Assembly: GCA_024278955.1 (NCBI GenBank) | Contig: JAJRSE010000103.1 | Coordinates: 1 to 59,418 of the forward strand | Length of the DNA: 59,418 nucleotides | Reading direction: 5' to 3' | Origin: Planctomycetota bacterium | Lineage (GTDB): Bacteria; Planctomycetota; Planctomycetia; Pirellulales; Lacipirellulaceae | Part shown: positions 52,824-59,418 of the stretch, one piece after another | Layout: the number at the start of each line of letters is the position of its first letter | How positions within the stretch are numbered: position 1 is the stretch's first letter | Translations under genes and position numbers: made by a program | The notes under the pieces: generated by a model | The model's database searches: none | What the model was told of the DNA's origin: nothing | Seen by the model: only the letters and a program-made list of their open reading frames with translations

Positions 52824-52960
52824 AACCACGAATGTTACGAATACCACGAATCCTGGGGGGATTCAAATGGTCTTCTACAAGAATTTTTCCTCCAAGGGAA
52901 CCTCCCTAGCAGGTCGCTTTCCTGCTTGTTTATTCGTGGTATTCGTCTAATTCGTGGTTC
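52824..52960. repeat. 'ccacgaat' inverted-repeat element
   Basis: Left arm AACCACGAATGTTACGAATA (52824-52843, continuing CCACGAAT to 52851) pairs with right arm TATTCGTCTAATTCGTGGTT (52940-52959) plus the adjoining ATTCGTGG. It fills the gap between pyrB and the NYN gene. A related lone arm lies near 32553. Confidence 0.7.
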
Positions 52961-53009
52961 CCCTTTTTTCAGTTTGAGTTAAGGAGAACCGAACGCAGAC
53001 GGCCGTGGA

Positions 53010-54248
53010 TTAAGCATGGGCTATTTCTTCGTGATAGTAACGTGAGATTTGGTGGTCGACGCCGAAGATGGTGGCAAGCAGCGCGGCGCGAATCCACATG
53101 CCGTTGCGTGCCTGGCGAAAGTACATTGCTCGTGGGTCGTCGTCGATCTCCGGCGGGATTTCCCCAAAATGTTGGTCGCGGGGGAAGGGATGTAAGATCG
53201 GCGCGTAGGGTTTCATTCGCGAGACCAAATCGTGACTTAGCTTGTAGCGGGAAAGGTCGAGCTGGGCGAAGTGCTGCTCGTCGGAGGGGTTGTTGTGTTC
53301 TTTCTGGATCCTTGTCATGTAAAGGGCATCGAGTTTCTGGATGACGGGGATGCCATCGATGGGCTCTTCAAAGGAATCGACTTCAAACATTCGCACGCCA
53401 CGGTCGATGAGCCGGCGGCGGAGATCGTCTTTCAGTGCGAGGGTTGGATCGTCGGGGGCGATGAAGATGATGGTCGCGTTCGAGTAGTTGGTTAGTAAGC
53501 TCACCAGTGAGCGGACGGTGCGACCCCGGCCAATGTCTCCGCAAAATCCGTAGACTTTGTGAGACAATCCGCGAGTGAGGTCGGGGTGGTCTTTTCTTAG
53601 TTCCTCGAATCTTGAGGAGACGGGGGAATCTTTGGGGTCGGAAAATTGGAAGGTGCGCTGAAGTGTGTAGATATCGAGCAAGGCTTGGGTTGGGTGCTCA
53701 TCGGCCCCGGAGCCGGCGTTGATGATTGGTACGCTGCGGTTGCCGGTTTCGTCGAGGTCGTTCATCAAGTAAGCACACGATTCGGCCAGACTCGCCAGTT
53801 TGCTTCGCATGATGATGAGATCAAAATAGCTGCTGAACATCCGGATCGAATCGAAACGGGTTTCGCCCTTGGTTTCGGACGAGGTGGTTGGGTCGCGTAC
53901 TTCGTTGCAGGTGATGCCAAGGATTTGGCAGGCGGACATGAAGGAGAGAAAAGTGCGGGTCGACGGCTGCGTGAAATAGAGCATCGCCCGCTTGTGGTGA
54001 AGTAGCTTGATAAGGAAATCTTGCCCTTCCCGTATTTTTGAGAGGACTCGGATTTTGTCGGCGGTTCCTCCGAGCTCTTCGAGCATGTCGGCGTTGAATT
54101 GGCCGCTAAAGATCACGTGGCGAAGGCGTTCGTCGCGCTGAAGCTCAGGAATTTTAATGCGGACAGGGCGATCGATCCGCGACTTGTAATGAAGCAGGTC
54201 GAGTTCATCCTGAGTTGGCGATTGGTCGGCTGCCGGGTGGCTCGACAT
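53010..54248 (-). CDS. pyrB: Aspartate carbamoyltransferase-family protein
   Basis: A 412-aa carbamoyltransferase. Carbamoyl-phosphate binding is marked by STRTF (96-100) and HPTQALLD (185-192). The 80s-type loop reads SSETKGET (123-130). The C-terminus (HPFPRD, then RAMYFRQARNGMWIRAALL) is that of aspartate rather than ornithine transcarbamoylases. The enzyme would make carbamoyl-aspartate for pyrimidine synthesis. It is about 100 aa longer than typical PyrB, with a 45-residue N-terminal extension and inserts near 205-235. A carbamoyltransferase of other specificity is possible. No pyr neighbours are present. Confidence 0.75.
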   Translation of the reverse strand: MSSHPAADQSPTQDELDLLHYKSRIDRPVRIKIPELQRDERLRHVIFSGQFNADMLEELGGTADKIRVLSKIREGQDFLIKLLHHKRAMLYFTQPSTRTFLSFMSACQILGITCNEVRDPTTSSETKGETRFDSIRMFSSYFDLIIMRSKLASLAESCAYLMNDLDETGNRSVPIINAGSGADEHPTQALLDIYTLQRTFQFSDPKDSPVSSRFEELRKDHPDLTRGLSHKVYGFCGDIGRGRTVRSLVSLLTNYSNATIIFIAPDDPTLALKDDLRRRLIDRGVRMFEVDSFEEPIDGIPVIQKLDALYMTRIQKEHNNPSDEQHFAQLDLSRYKLSHDLVSRMKPYAPILHPFPRDQHFGEIPPEIDDDPRAMYFRQARNGMWIRAALLATIFGVDHQISRYYHEEIAHA

Positions 54249-54300
54249 GGGTTGGTTCCTGGAAACAAGATTCGTAAACGCGCGACCTTTAGTACACTCC

Positions 54301-54332
54301 AGAAGCCCATGAATTGCAATCCATGGGCTTCT
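54301..54332 (-). terminator. 3' hairpin after yaaA
   Basis: AGAAGCCCATGAATTGCAAT and CCATGGGCTTCT form a long stem around an ATTGCAAT core. On the minus strand it lies about 38 nt after the yaaA stop. It is a sequence-diverged relative of the GATTACAATC hairpins. Confidence 0.5.
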
Positions 54333-54370
54333 TGTTCTCTAGCGGTTATCGCATACCGGGGAAACGCGCG

Positions 54371-55156
54371 TCAAGCTGGTGAGGGGTTTTGGTCGCGTGT
54401 AAAAACGGGCTGATCGTCGGTTGAGAGGTCGCAGTTGTAGCGGTAGCCGCCGGAGCGAAACTTGCGAATGCCAGCGACATCGGTGATCTGCTTGCTTATG
54501 AGATGACGTACCATCATGCCGCGTGCTTTTTTGGCAAAGAAGCTGACGACACGGTATTGTCCTCGGCTGAGGTCTTTGAAGACCGGTGTCACGAGCCGGC
54601 AGGAAAGGCTTGCGGTTTGGGCGGCTTTGAAATACTCGTTCGAGGCCAGGTTGATTAGGAGATCGTCGTCCTGCTGGTCCAAGGCTTTCTCAAGATTCCG
54701 AACGATTCGATCGCCCCAGAAGTTGTAGAGGTTTTTTCCATGTTTGCCGGCGAGTTTGCAGCTCATTTCGAGTCGGTAGGGCTGTATCAGGTCGAGCGGA
54801 CGCAAGATGCCGTAGAGGCCCGAGAGGATGCGCAGGTGTTGCTGGGCGAAATCGAAATCGTCGGCACTGAAGGCATCGGCATTCATCCCCTGATAAACAT
54901 CGCCTCGGAACGCGAGCAGGGCTTGCTTGGCCGTGGCTGGGTTGTACTTGGCTTTCCAACCGTGGACGTAACCGTGGACCTCGGCTGCGAGCTTGTCGCT
55001 GAGGTTCATAAGCGTAGCCAATTGTTTGGGCGACCGTTCTTTTAGCAGGGCGATGAGCTGTTTTGATTGTGAGAGGAACGGGGGCTTGGTGGACTCGTCA
55101 ACGAGGGACTGTGGCTGGAAGTCGAGAGTTTTTGCGGGGGAGATGAGGATTAGCAT
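54371..55156 (-). CDS. yaaA: YaaA-family peroxide stress protein
   Basis: A 261-aa protein of the YaaA/DUF328 family. It opens MLILISPAKTLDF and contains YNPATAKQALLAFRGDVYQGM, LRILSGLYGILRPLDLIQPYRLEM, NLASNEYFKA, VVSFFAKKARGMM and FRSGGYRYN. In E. coli YaaA lowers free iron and limits DNA damage under peroxide stress, and the fold binds DNA. It is probably monocistronic, with the hairpin at 54301-54332 behind it. Confidence 0.95.
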   Translation of the reverse strand: MLILISPAKTLDFQPQSLVDESTKPPFLSQSKQLIALLKERSPKQLATLMNLSDKLAAEVHGYVHGWKAKYNPATAKQALLAFRGDVYQGMNADAFSADDFDFAQQHLRILSGLYGILRPLDLIQPYRLEMSCKLAGKHGKNLYNFWGDRIVRNLEKALDQQDDDLLINLASNEYFKAAQTASLSCRLVTPVFKDLSRGQYRVVSFFAKKARGMMVRHLISKQITDVAGIRKFRSGGYRYNCDLSTDDQPVFTRDQNPSPA

Positions 55157-55184
55157 AATTTTTTTTTGGAATGAAAGTTTTGGA

Positions 55185-55772
55185 ACCGCTGATGGCTAAT
55201 TTGCGCTAATCAATCGTGAACGCTGCCGGTTTGTTCCATCGTAACCATTCACGGGAAAGGCCTTGAAACACAGAGGCACGGAGAGCACGGAGTTTTTCAA
55301 TCGTTTTCCTGACGGTTTTTACCGAAAATGGATAAACGAGTGCTTTTTCATGGATAAAATCGAGGTTCAAGACATTAGGGCAACTTGCTGCCAAATAAGT
55401 AACACTTCAGCCGAAAGCAGTCTATTAGCCACAGATGAACACGGATAAACACAGATAAAGAAAGTATTTTTCAGTGCTTTTGATTGTTGAAAGAGACAGA
55501 CGAAAAATTCGGATCTCTTCAACAAAATCCGTGTTCATCTGTGTCCATCTGTGGCTTTTTTCGTGTGTCCTTGGTGGTAAAGTCTTTTGATTTGCTTCAG
55601 ATGGCTGAAGTGTTACCCAAATAACTTCGAGTGTCTCGCATCTCAATTCTAAGCGTTGCCACAGGGCCCGTTTCTTTCTCGGTGCCCTCTGTGCCTCCGT
55701 GTTTCTTCTTTTCTTTTTTGTCCTGTGAACGGTTACGTTCCATCAGCGTTTATTAGCGTCCATCAGGGGTTA
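55185..55772. repeat. Triply nested palindromic region
   Basis: Outermost arms: gctgatggctaatttgcgct (about 55190-55209) and attagcgtccatcaggggtt (about 55751-55770). Next: cgtaaccattcacggg (55241-55256) and cctgtgaacggttacg (55722-55737). Next: GAAACACAGAGGCACGGAGA (55264-55283) and CTCTGTGCCTCCGTGTTTC (55687-55705). Innermost: AGCCACAGATGAACACGGAT (55429-55448) and CCGTGTTCATCTGTG with CATCTGTGGC (55529-55556). No gene is seen from 55157 to 55778. It looks like successive insertion of hairpin elements, each into the loop of the previous one. Confidence 0.7.
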
Positions 55773-55778
55773 CCCTTT

Positions 55779-57398
55779 TTACTCGGAAACACGCCAGCGC
55801 ATTTGGAAGAGCCACATCATACTAAGCAAAAGGGCCGTGTTGTAGACGACTGAAAAGCCCAGGTAGCCCCAGAAAATGGAAACCATGGTTGCTGCGGCAG
55901 GTGATGCGTCGGGGATGGTCAGAGGCAGATTGAAGACGGCGGCAAATGGGCTGCTGAACTCGGCCAGGTGGACGATTTGAATGGCGCTACTGTCTGGCAA
56001 GAAACTGCTGACGAATAAATTTGCGGCGACGGGGCCAAGGAACAGTGTGAGGATGATTAAGTAAGTCGCCATCAAGCTGGTTTCGCTCTTACGAAACAGG
56101 GTCGAACAGAACAATGCGGTCATGGCGGTGGTCACACAAGTGACTGCGAAAACAAGAAAATAGCCGGCCATGGTTGGCAAATTGTGCCAGTAGTCGAGCG
56201 GCATGATACAGGCCAGCACCACGGGCCACATGAGGAAAGACGTCAACACGCTGGAAACGCGAAGGCCGGAGAAAAGTTTGCCCCAGAGCATTTGCCAGGG
56301 CGTGATGAGGGTGTTGAGCAACAGGTCGAGCGTTTGACGTTCGCGTTCGCTGGTGACGCTGCCGGCTGAGAAAACGGGGCCTACTAGCATATTGAAAAGT
56401 AAAACGTAGGCGATGTACCAGCTAGCCTTTTGCTGGTCGATGTACAGACAATAGGCCATGACCGGCAAGGCGATGAGCATACTGATTTGAATCACCAGCC
56501 GAAGCATGAGGGTGCCCTGGCTGAATATTTCGCTTCGGATTTCTTTGTCGTAGATTGGGTTGGCGTTGTCGGGAAGAAAAGTAGTTCGCTTGGGCGGAGC
56601 GAAGAGGCGATCGGGAAACTCCTCGCGACTGATGTAAAGGCCGACGGCTTCTGCGGCTTCGGTTTCGAGGTCGATCACCTGCTTGCCTTCGCTGCCGAGA
56701 TCGGGCGACTGAAGAAGCCGCTTGCAAGTATCGGCCCAAAGCAATGCTCCGATCGATCCGCAAACAATCGGCACCAGGATGAAAACCACGAGAAGTCGTG
56801 CCTCGCCAAGCTGCTGGAGAGCTTGCCAAATCAAAACTCCGGCCATTGCGAGCGGCAAGATCAATAGATAGGAAACGGCCAGCGAGGCCGAGGTACGGGA
56901 GAAAAAGCTACTGCACCAGAGGCTGACCATGCCAAAAAGGGAGACCGAAGAAATCATGGCGAAATAGGCCGCGAAGACTTCAAAGGGGTGGGCCCCACCT
57001 AACGGCAGGCAAAGCATGACGATGGGTAGCGAGCAGATCATCAGCTCGGCAAGAGGAATCAGGGCTGCGGCTAGTTTCCCCAAGACGATTGCGCCCGGCT
57101 TGACGGGGCTCGCCATGAGCATTTCAAAGCTCTTGCGTTCTTTCTCGCCTGTGATTGCATTGGCAGCGAAGCTCGGCGCCATGAGCGACATCAGCAGATA
57201 CTGCCCGAGGAAAAAAAGGTTGACCATCGCCTTGGCTTCTTCGGAGCTCCCCATATCGACCCGCTGTTCCGCCGGCCAAGCGGCATAGACGAGCAGGCCC
57301 AAGAATCCTACGTAGGCAGCAAGCAGCACAAACCCGCGAGTCATTCGCAGGTTGGTGATAAGTTCGCGCTGGAGGACTGGGTTTTCGAGAAAATACAT
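55779..57398 (-). CDS. ABC-2-type transporter permease, internally duplicated
   Basis: A 539-aa integral membrane protein made of two similar ABC-2 permease halves (about 1-260 and 275-539). Each half has an 'ExE/R' cytoplasmic segment: ITGEKERKSFEMLMASPVKP at about 85-105 and VTSERERQTLDLLLNTLITP at about 355-375. About 12 membrane helices are present. Such proteins pair with an ATP-binding subunit, which is not adjacent here: upstream lie a hairpin, the GxxExxY gene and argG. The start at 57398 (MYFLENPVLQRELI) is preferred over 57431, whose first residues come from the repeat. Confidence 0.85.
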   Translation of the reverse strand: MYFLENPVLQRELITNLRMTRGFVLLAAYVGFLGLLVYAAWPAEQRVDMGSSEEAKAMVNLFFLGQYLLMSLMAPSFAANAITGEKERKSFEMLMASPVKPGAIVLGKLAAALIPLAELMICSLPIVMLCLPLGGAHPFEVFAAYFAMISSVSLFGMVSLWCSSFFSRTSASLAVSYLLILPLAMAGVLIWQALQQLGEARLLVVFILVPIVCGSIGALLWADTCKRLLQSPDLGSEGKQVIDLETEAAEAVGLYISREEFPDRLFAPPKRTTFLPDNANPIYDKEIRSEIFSQGTLMLRLVIQISMLIALPVMAYCLYIDQQKASWYIAYVLLFNMLVGPVFSAGSVTSERERQTLDLLLNTLITPWQMLWGKLFSGLRVSSVLTSFLMWPVVLACIMPLDYWHNLPTMAGYFLVFAVTCVTTAMTALFCSTLFRKSETSLMATYLIILTLFLGPVAANLFVSSFLPDSSAIQIVHLAEFSSPFAAVFNLPLTIPDASPAAATMVSIFWGYLGFSVVYNTALLLSMMWLFQMRWRVSE

Positions 57399-57416
57399 TC
57401 GCTCGCCAAAAAATTT

Positions 57417-57491
57417 GAAACACAGAGGCACGGAGGAAACAGAGCTCTTTTTTCTGTAGCCTTCTTCGTGTCCTCCGTGCCTCCGTGTTTC
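57417..57491. repeat. 'cacagag' hairpin beside the GxxExxY gene
   Basis: GAAACACAGAGGCACGGAGG (57417-57436) and CCTCCGTGCCTCCGTGTTTC (57472-57491) are inverted at all but one position. The hairpin ends 13 nt past the GxxExxY stop (minus strand). A further arm, TCCTCCGTGTTTCC with a weak GAAGCACAGA partner, lies at 57894-57944 just upstream of the same gene. The gene is therefore bracketed by repeat sequence. Confidence 0.8.
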
Positions 57492-57503
57492 TATGTTTTA
57501 TTA

Positions 57504-57881
57504 TCAGTATCCATTCACAATCCGGTGGAGCCCATCAACTAGTTTTTCTTCATGGAAATTCATGAGCAGGCCGAATCGCAAACCCATCATCCGTAAGTGT
57601 GACAATGTCTGGGCTTTATCTACCGGGTGTATCGCACTCTTGGCCTTTAATTCTACAACCACCTGACCGTTCACTACCAAATCGGCTCGAAAGCCACATT
57701 CGAGTTTGACTTCGTCGTAAACTATTGGAATTGCCCGCTCCTGCTCGACTGCAAAGCCCCGTTTCTTTAGCTCGTATGCTAAGCAGACGCGATAGGCAGA
57801 CTCAAGTAAGCCCGGGCCAAGCCGTCTATGCACTTCGATCGCGGCTCCAATAATCTCTTGGGTCAGTTCGTTAATGTCCAT
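57504..57881 (-). CDS. GxxExxY protein (PD-(D/E)XK-like)
   Basis: A 125-aa protein of the GxxExxY family: the naming motif is G24-LL-E27-SA-Y30 after ELTQEIIGAAIEVHRRLGPG. A nuclease-like core is visible: GFRADLVV with D67, then VVVELKA giving E77-x-K79, as in the PD-(D/E)XK fold. The biochemical role is not established. Members are scattered through planctomycete, verrucomicrobial and other genomes, often in mobile-looking contexts. Here it is flanked on both sides by 'cacagag' repeat arms, so it may belong to that element. It separates argG from the ABC permease. Confidence 0.88.
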   Translation of the reverse strand: MDINELTQEIIGAAIEVHRRLGPGLLESAYRVCLAYELKKRGFAVEQERAIPIVYDEVKLECGFRADLVVNGQVVVELKAKSAIHPVDKAQTLSHLRMMGLRFGLLMNFHEEKLVDGLHRIVNGY

Positions 57882-57893
57882 GCTCGCCTTCCT

Positions 57894-57944
57894 GAAGCAC
57901 AGAATTTACGTCACTAAAGTTTCCTCGGTGTCCTCCGTGTTTCC
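57894..57944. repeat. Partial 'cacagag' repeat upstream of the GxxExxY gene
   Basis: GAAGCACAGA (57894-57903) and TCCTCCGTGTTTCC (57931-57944) are the decayed counterpart of the hairpin on the other side of the gene. Together the two sets look like borders. Confidence 0.55.
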
Positions 57945-57974
57945 ATTCCTTTCTTCCCGGCTGCAAAAAAAAAC

Positions 57975-59189
57975 TCAATACTCCCGTGGCCTCACTTTCC
58001 CGAGGACGCGGCTTGGCAGGCCTTGCAGGCGCAAAAAGCCTTCGGCGTCGGTTTGGTCGTAGTTGCCTCCGCCTTCCATGCTTGCGACTTCGGCGTCGTA
58101 GAGGCTGTTGGGGCTGGTTCTGCCGTGGATCATGACGTTGCCTTTGTAGAGGCCGAGGGTGACGTCGCCTGTGACGGGTTTTTGGGTTTCTTGGATGAAG
58201 GCGAGGAGAGCGTCGAACTTGGGGACAAACCAGAAACCGTAGTAGACCATTTCGGCGACTTCCGGAGACAGGCGATCGCGAAGGTGAACGAGGTCGCGGT
58301 CGAGCGTGAGCTGTTCTAGTGCAAGGTGGGCCGCATAGAGGGCCGTGATGCCAGGGGCTTCGTAAACGCCACGGCTTTTCATGCCGACGAAACGATTTTC
58401 GACAATGTCGATGCGACCAACGCCGTTGCGACCGGCGATTGCATTCATGCCTTCGACCATTTCGAGCGGGCTCTTCTTTTCGCCATTGATCGCAACGGGG
58501 ACACCGCTTTCGAAGGAGACGGTAACTTCTTCGATTGCGTCAGGAGCCTCTTGGGGCGAAACGGTCATCCCGAAATCGACCATCGAAACGCCGTTGGTGT
58601 TGGGGTCTTCGAGCTCGCCGGCTTCGTAGCTGATGTGTAAACAGTTTTCGTCGGAGCTGTAGGGTTTTGCGATCGAGGCTTTGACGGGGATTTTCTTGGC
58701 GTCGCAGTAGTCGATCATCTCGGTTCGACCGGGGAACAGATTGCGAAATTCTTTGATGCGCCAAGGGGCAATCATTTTGACGTTCGGGTCGAGGGCTTCG
58801 GCCGCGAGTTGGAATCGGCACTGGTCGTTGCCTTTGCCGGTGGCGCCATGCGCGTAGGCCACGGCCCCGACTTCACGGGCGACCTGCAAGCAAACCTTCG
58901 AGATGAGAGGACGAGCGATCGAGGTACCGAGCAAATAGATACCCTCGTACTTGGCTTGCCACTGGAGGACGGGAAACGCATATTCTCGGCAAAGTTCTTC
59001 GCGGGCGTCGATTAGCCTGGAGGAAACGGCACCGTGGTCGCGGGCCTTTTGCAGGATGGCTTCGCGGTCTTCGCAAGGTTGGCCTAGGTCAACATAGACG
59101 GCGTGGACGTCGTAGCCTTCGTCCTGAAGCCAACCGAGAATTACCGAGGTATCAAGTCCGCCAGAGTAAGCCAAAACGCAACTGGGCAT
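57975..59189 (-). CDS. argG: Argininosuccinate synthase
   Basis: A 404-aa enzyme joining citrulline and aspartate with ATP hydrolysis in arginine synthesis. The ATP-binding P-loop AYSGGLDTS (7-15), GTSIARPLISK, AHGATGKGNDQ, IAPWRIKEF, KPYSSDENCLHISYEAGELE and GMKSRGVYEAPG are diagnostic. The start at 59189 is chosen because AYSGGLDTS normally lies a few residues in. An in-frame extension to 59309 is not homologous. Upstream bases 59190-59353 show no gene. Confidence 0.96.
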   Translation of the reverse strand: MPSCVLAYSGGLDTSVILGWLQDEGYDVHAVYVDLGQPCEDREAILQKARDHGAVSSRLIDAREELCREYAFPVLQWQAKYEGIYLLGTSIARPLISKVCLQVAREVGAVAYAHGATGKGNDQCRFQLAAEALDPNVKMIAPWRIKEFRNLFPGRTEMIDYCDAKKIPVKASIAKPYSSDENCLHISYEAGELEDPNTNGVSMVDFGMTVSPQEAPDAIEEVTVSFESGVPVAINGEKKSPLEMVEGMNAIAGRNGVGRIDIVENRFVGMKSRGVYEAPGITALYAAHLALEQLTLDRDLVHLRDRLSPEVAEMVYYGFWFVPKFDALLAFIQETQKPVTGDVTLGLYKGNVMIHGRTSPNSLYDAEVASMEGGGNYDQTDAEGFLRLQGLPSRVLGKVRPREY

Positions 59190-59353
59190 GGTTTTTATCC
59201 GTTTAATCTGTTTGAAATAATGGAGGGAAAGTGCCGGCAAAGGGCCGGACACGAACCGACTATTGTGGTTCGCCAGCCACTTGATGGCAAGCGGGGAGCT
59301 CGCCCTCAAAAATTGGGTTCATCCGACTAAAGCGTACATGGCTTACAAAAAGG

Positions 59354-59418
59354 TGGACATGCTGTTCCAGTAAGAAGTGATTGAACGACTTCTTCCAGGA
59401 AGGTATCAGCATGTCCAC
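59354..59418. repeat. Long imperfect hairpin at the window edge
   Basis: GTGGACATGCTG (59354-59365) pairs with CAGCATGTCCAC (59407-59418), and inside, TTCCAGTAAGAAGT pairs with ACTTCTTCCAGGAA with small bulges, around GATTGAACG. It runs to the last base of the window, so it may be the end of a larger mobile element beyond the edge. Alternatively it is a self-contained palindrome. Confidence 0.6.

Overview
The window looks like chromosomal DNA of a planctomycete, most likely of the Pirellulales. The indicators are a BBP7-type outer-membrane barrel, a DUF1080 (3-keto-disaccharide hydrolase) protein, a PadR gene paired with a membrane-protein gene, many genes without a clear Shine-Dalgarno sequence, long inverted 'cacagaggcac' intergenic repeats and a GxxExxY gene. 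No rRNA, tRNA, CRISPR array or intact transposase was recognised. The taxonomic call is inference from gene content, not from a marker RNA.

Layout. 1-1.5 kb: an RHS-repeat remnant cut at an inverted repeat, an AbrB/PIN toxin-antitoxin pair, and a decayed REP-associated transposase start beside a palindromic repeat. 1.5-7.8 kb: exported DUF1080 and TPR proteins, a three-gene minus-strand unit (DUF4389, DUF2007, and a SelW-like Rdx selenoprotein with an in-frame TGA), a Na+/Ca2+ antiporter and an SDR. 8-14.2 kb: pyruvate kinase, a PadR/membrane-protein pair, three exported or membrane proteins of unknown function (one of 55 aa) and NAD kinase. 14.5-18.4 kb: a SNF2-family ATPase followed by a SWIM zinc-finger protein with a long histone H1-like lysine/alanine tail. 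18.7-26.1 kb: an S9 peptidase lipoprotein, DAHP synthase, and two membrane-anchored proteins that resemble secretin N-terminal (STN) modules without a channel. 26.2-30.6 kb: glutamate dehydrogenase, a cNMP-fold protein, hisD and hisC, all co-directional. 30.8-39.4 kb: BBP7 barrel, a divergent PhyH/AraC pair, two convergent alpha/beta hydrolases, and mnmG. 39.5-42.2 kb: an HTH-receiver protein, a sensorless histidine kinase with a hexanucleotide repeat, and a membrane coiled-coil protein. 42.6-50 kb: a chemosensory operon (cheA-REC, cheW, a soluble double-PAS receptor, cheB, cheR). 50.4-59.2 kb: alginate-export-type porin, NYN-domain protein, aspartate carbamoyltransferase, yaaA, a duplicated ABC-2 permease, GxxExxY protein and argG.

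How the parts work together. Amino-acid and nucleotide biosynthesis (aroF, hisD, hisC, argG, pyrB, gdhA) and central carbon/cofactor genes (pyk, nadK) form a housekeeping background. Two signalling modules (RR/HK and che) and a chromatin-like SNF2/SWIM module stand out against it.

The intergenic space is unusually rich in palindromes of at least five families. Several are nested one inside another, and one hairpin lies directly beside the PD-(D/E)XK-like GxxExxY gene. The strongest single discovery is the hidden selenoprotein at 4697-4927, which standard gene calling would miss because of its in-frame TGA. All assignments rest on reading the sequence and family knowledge; no database search was run.
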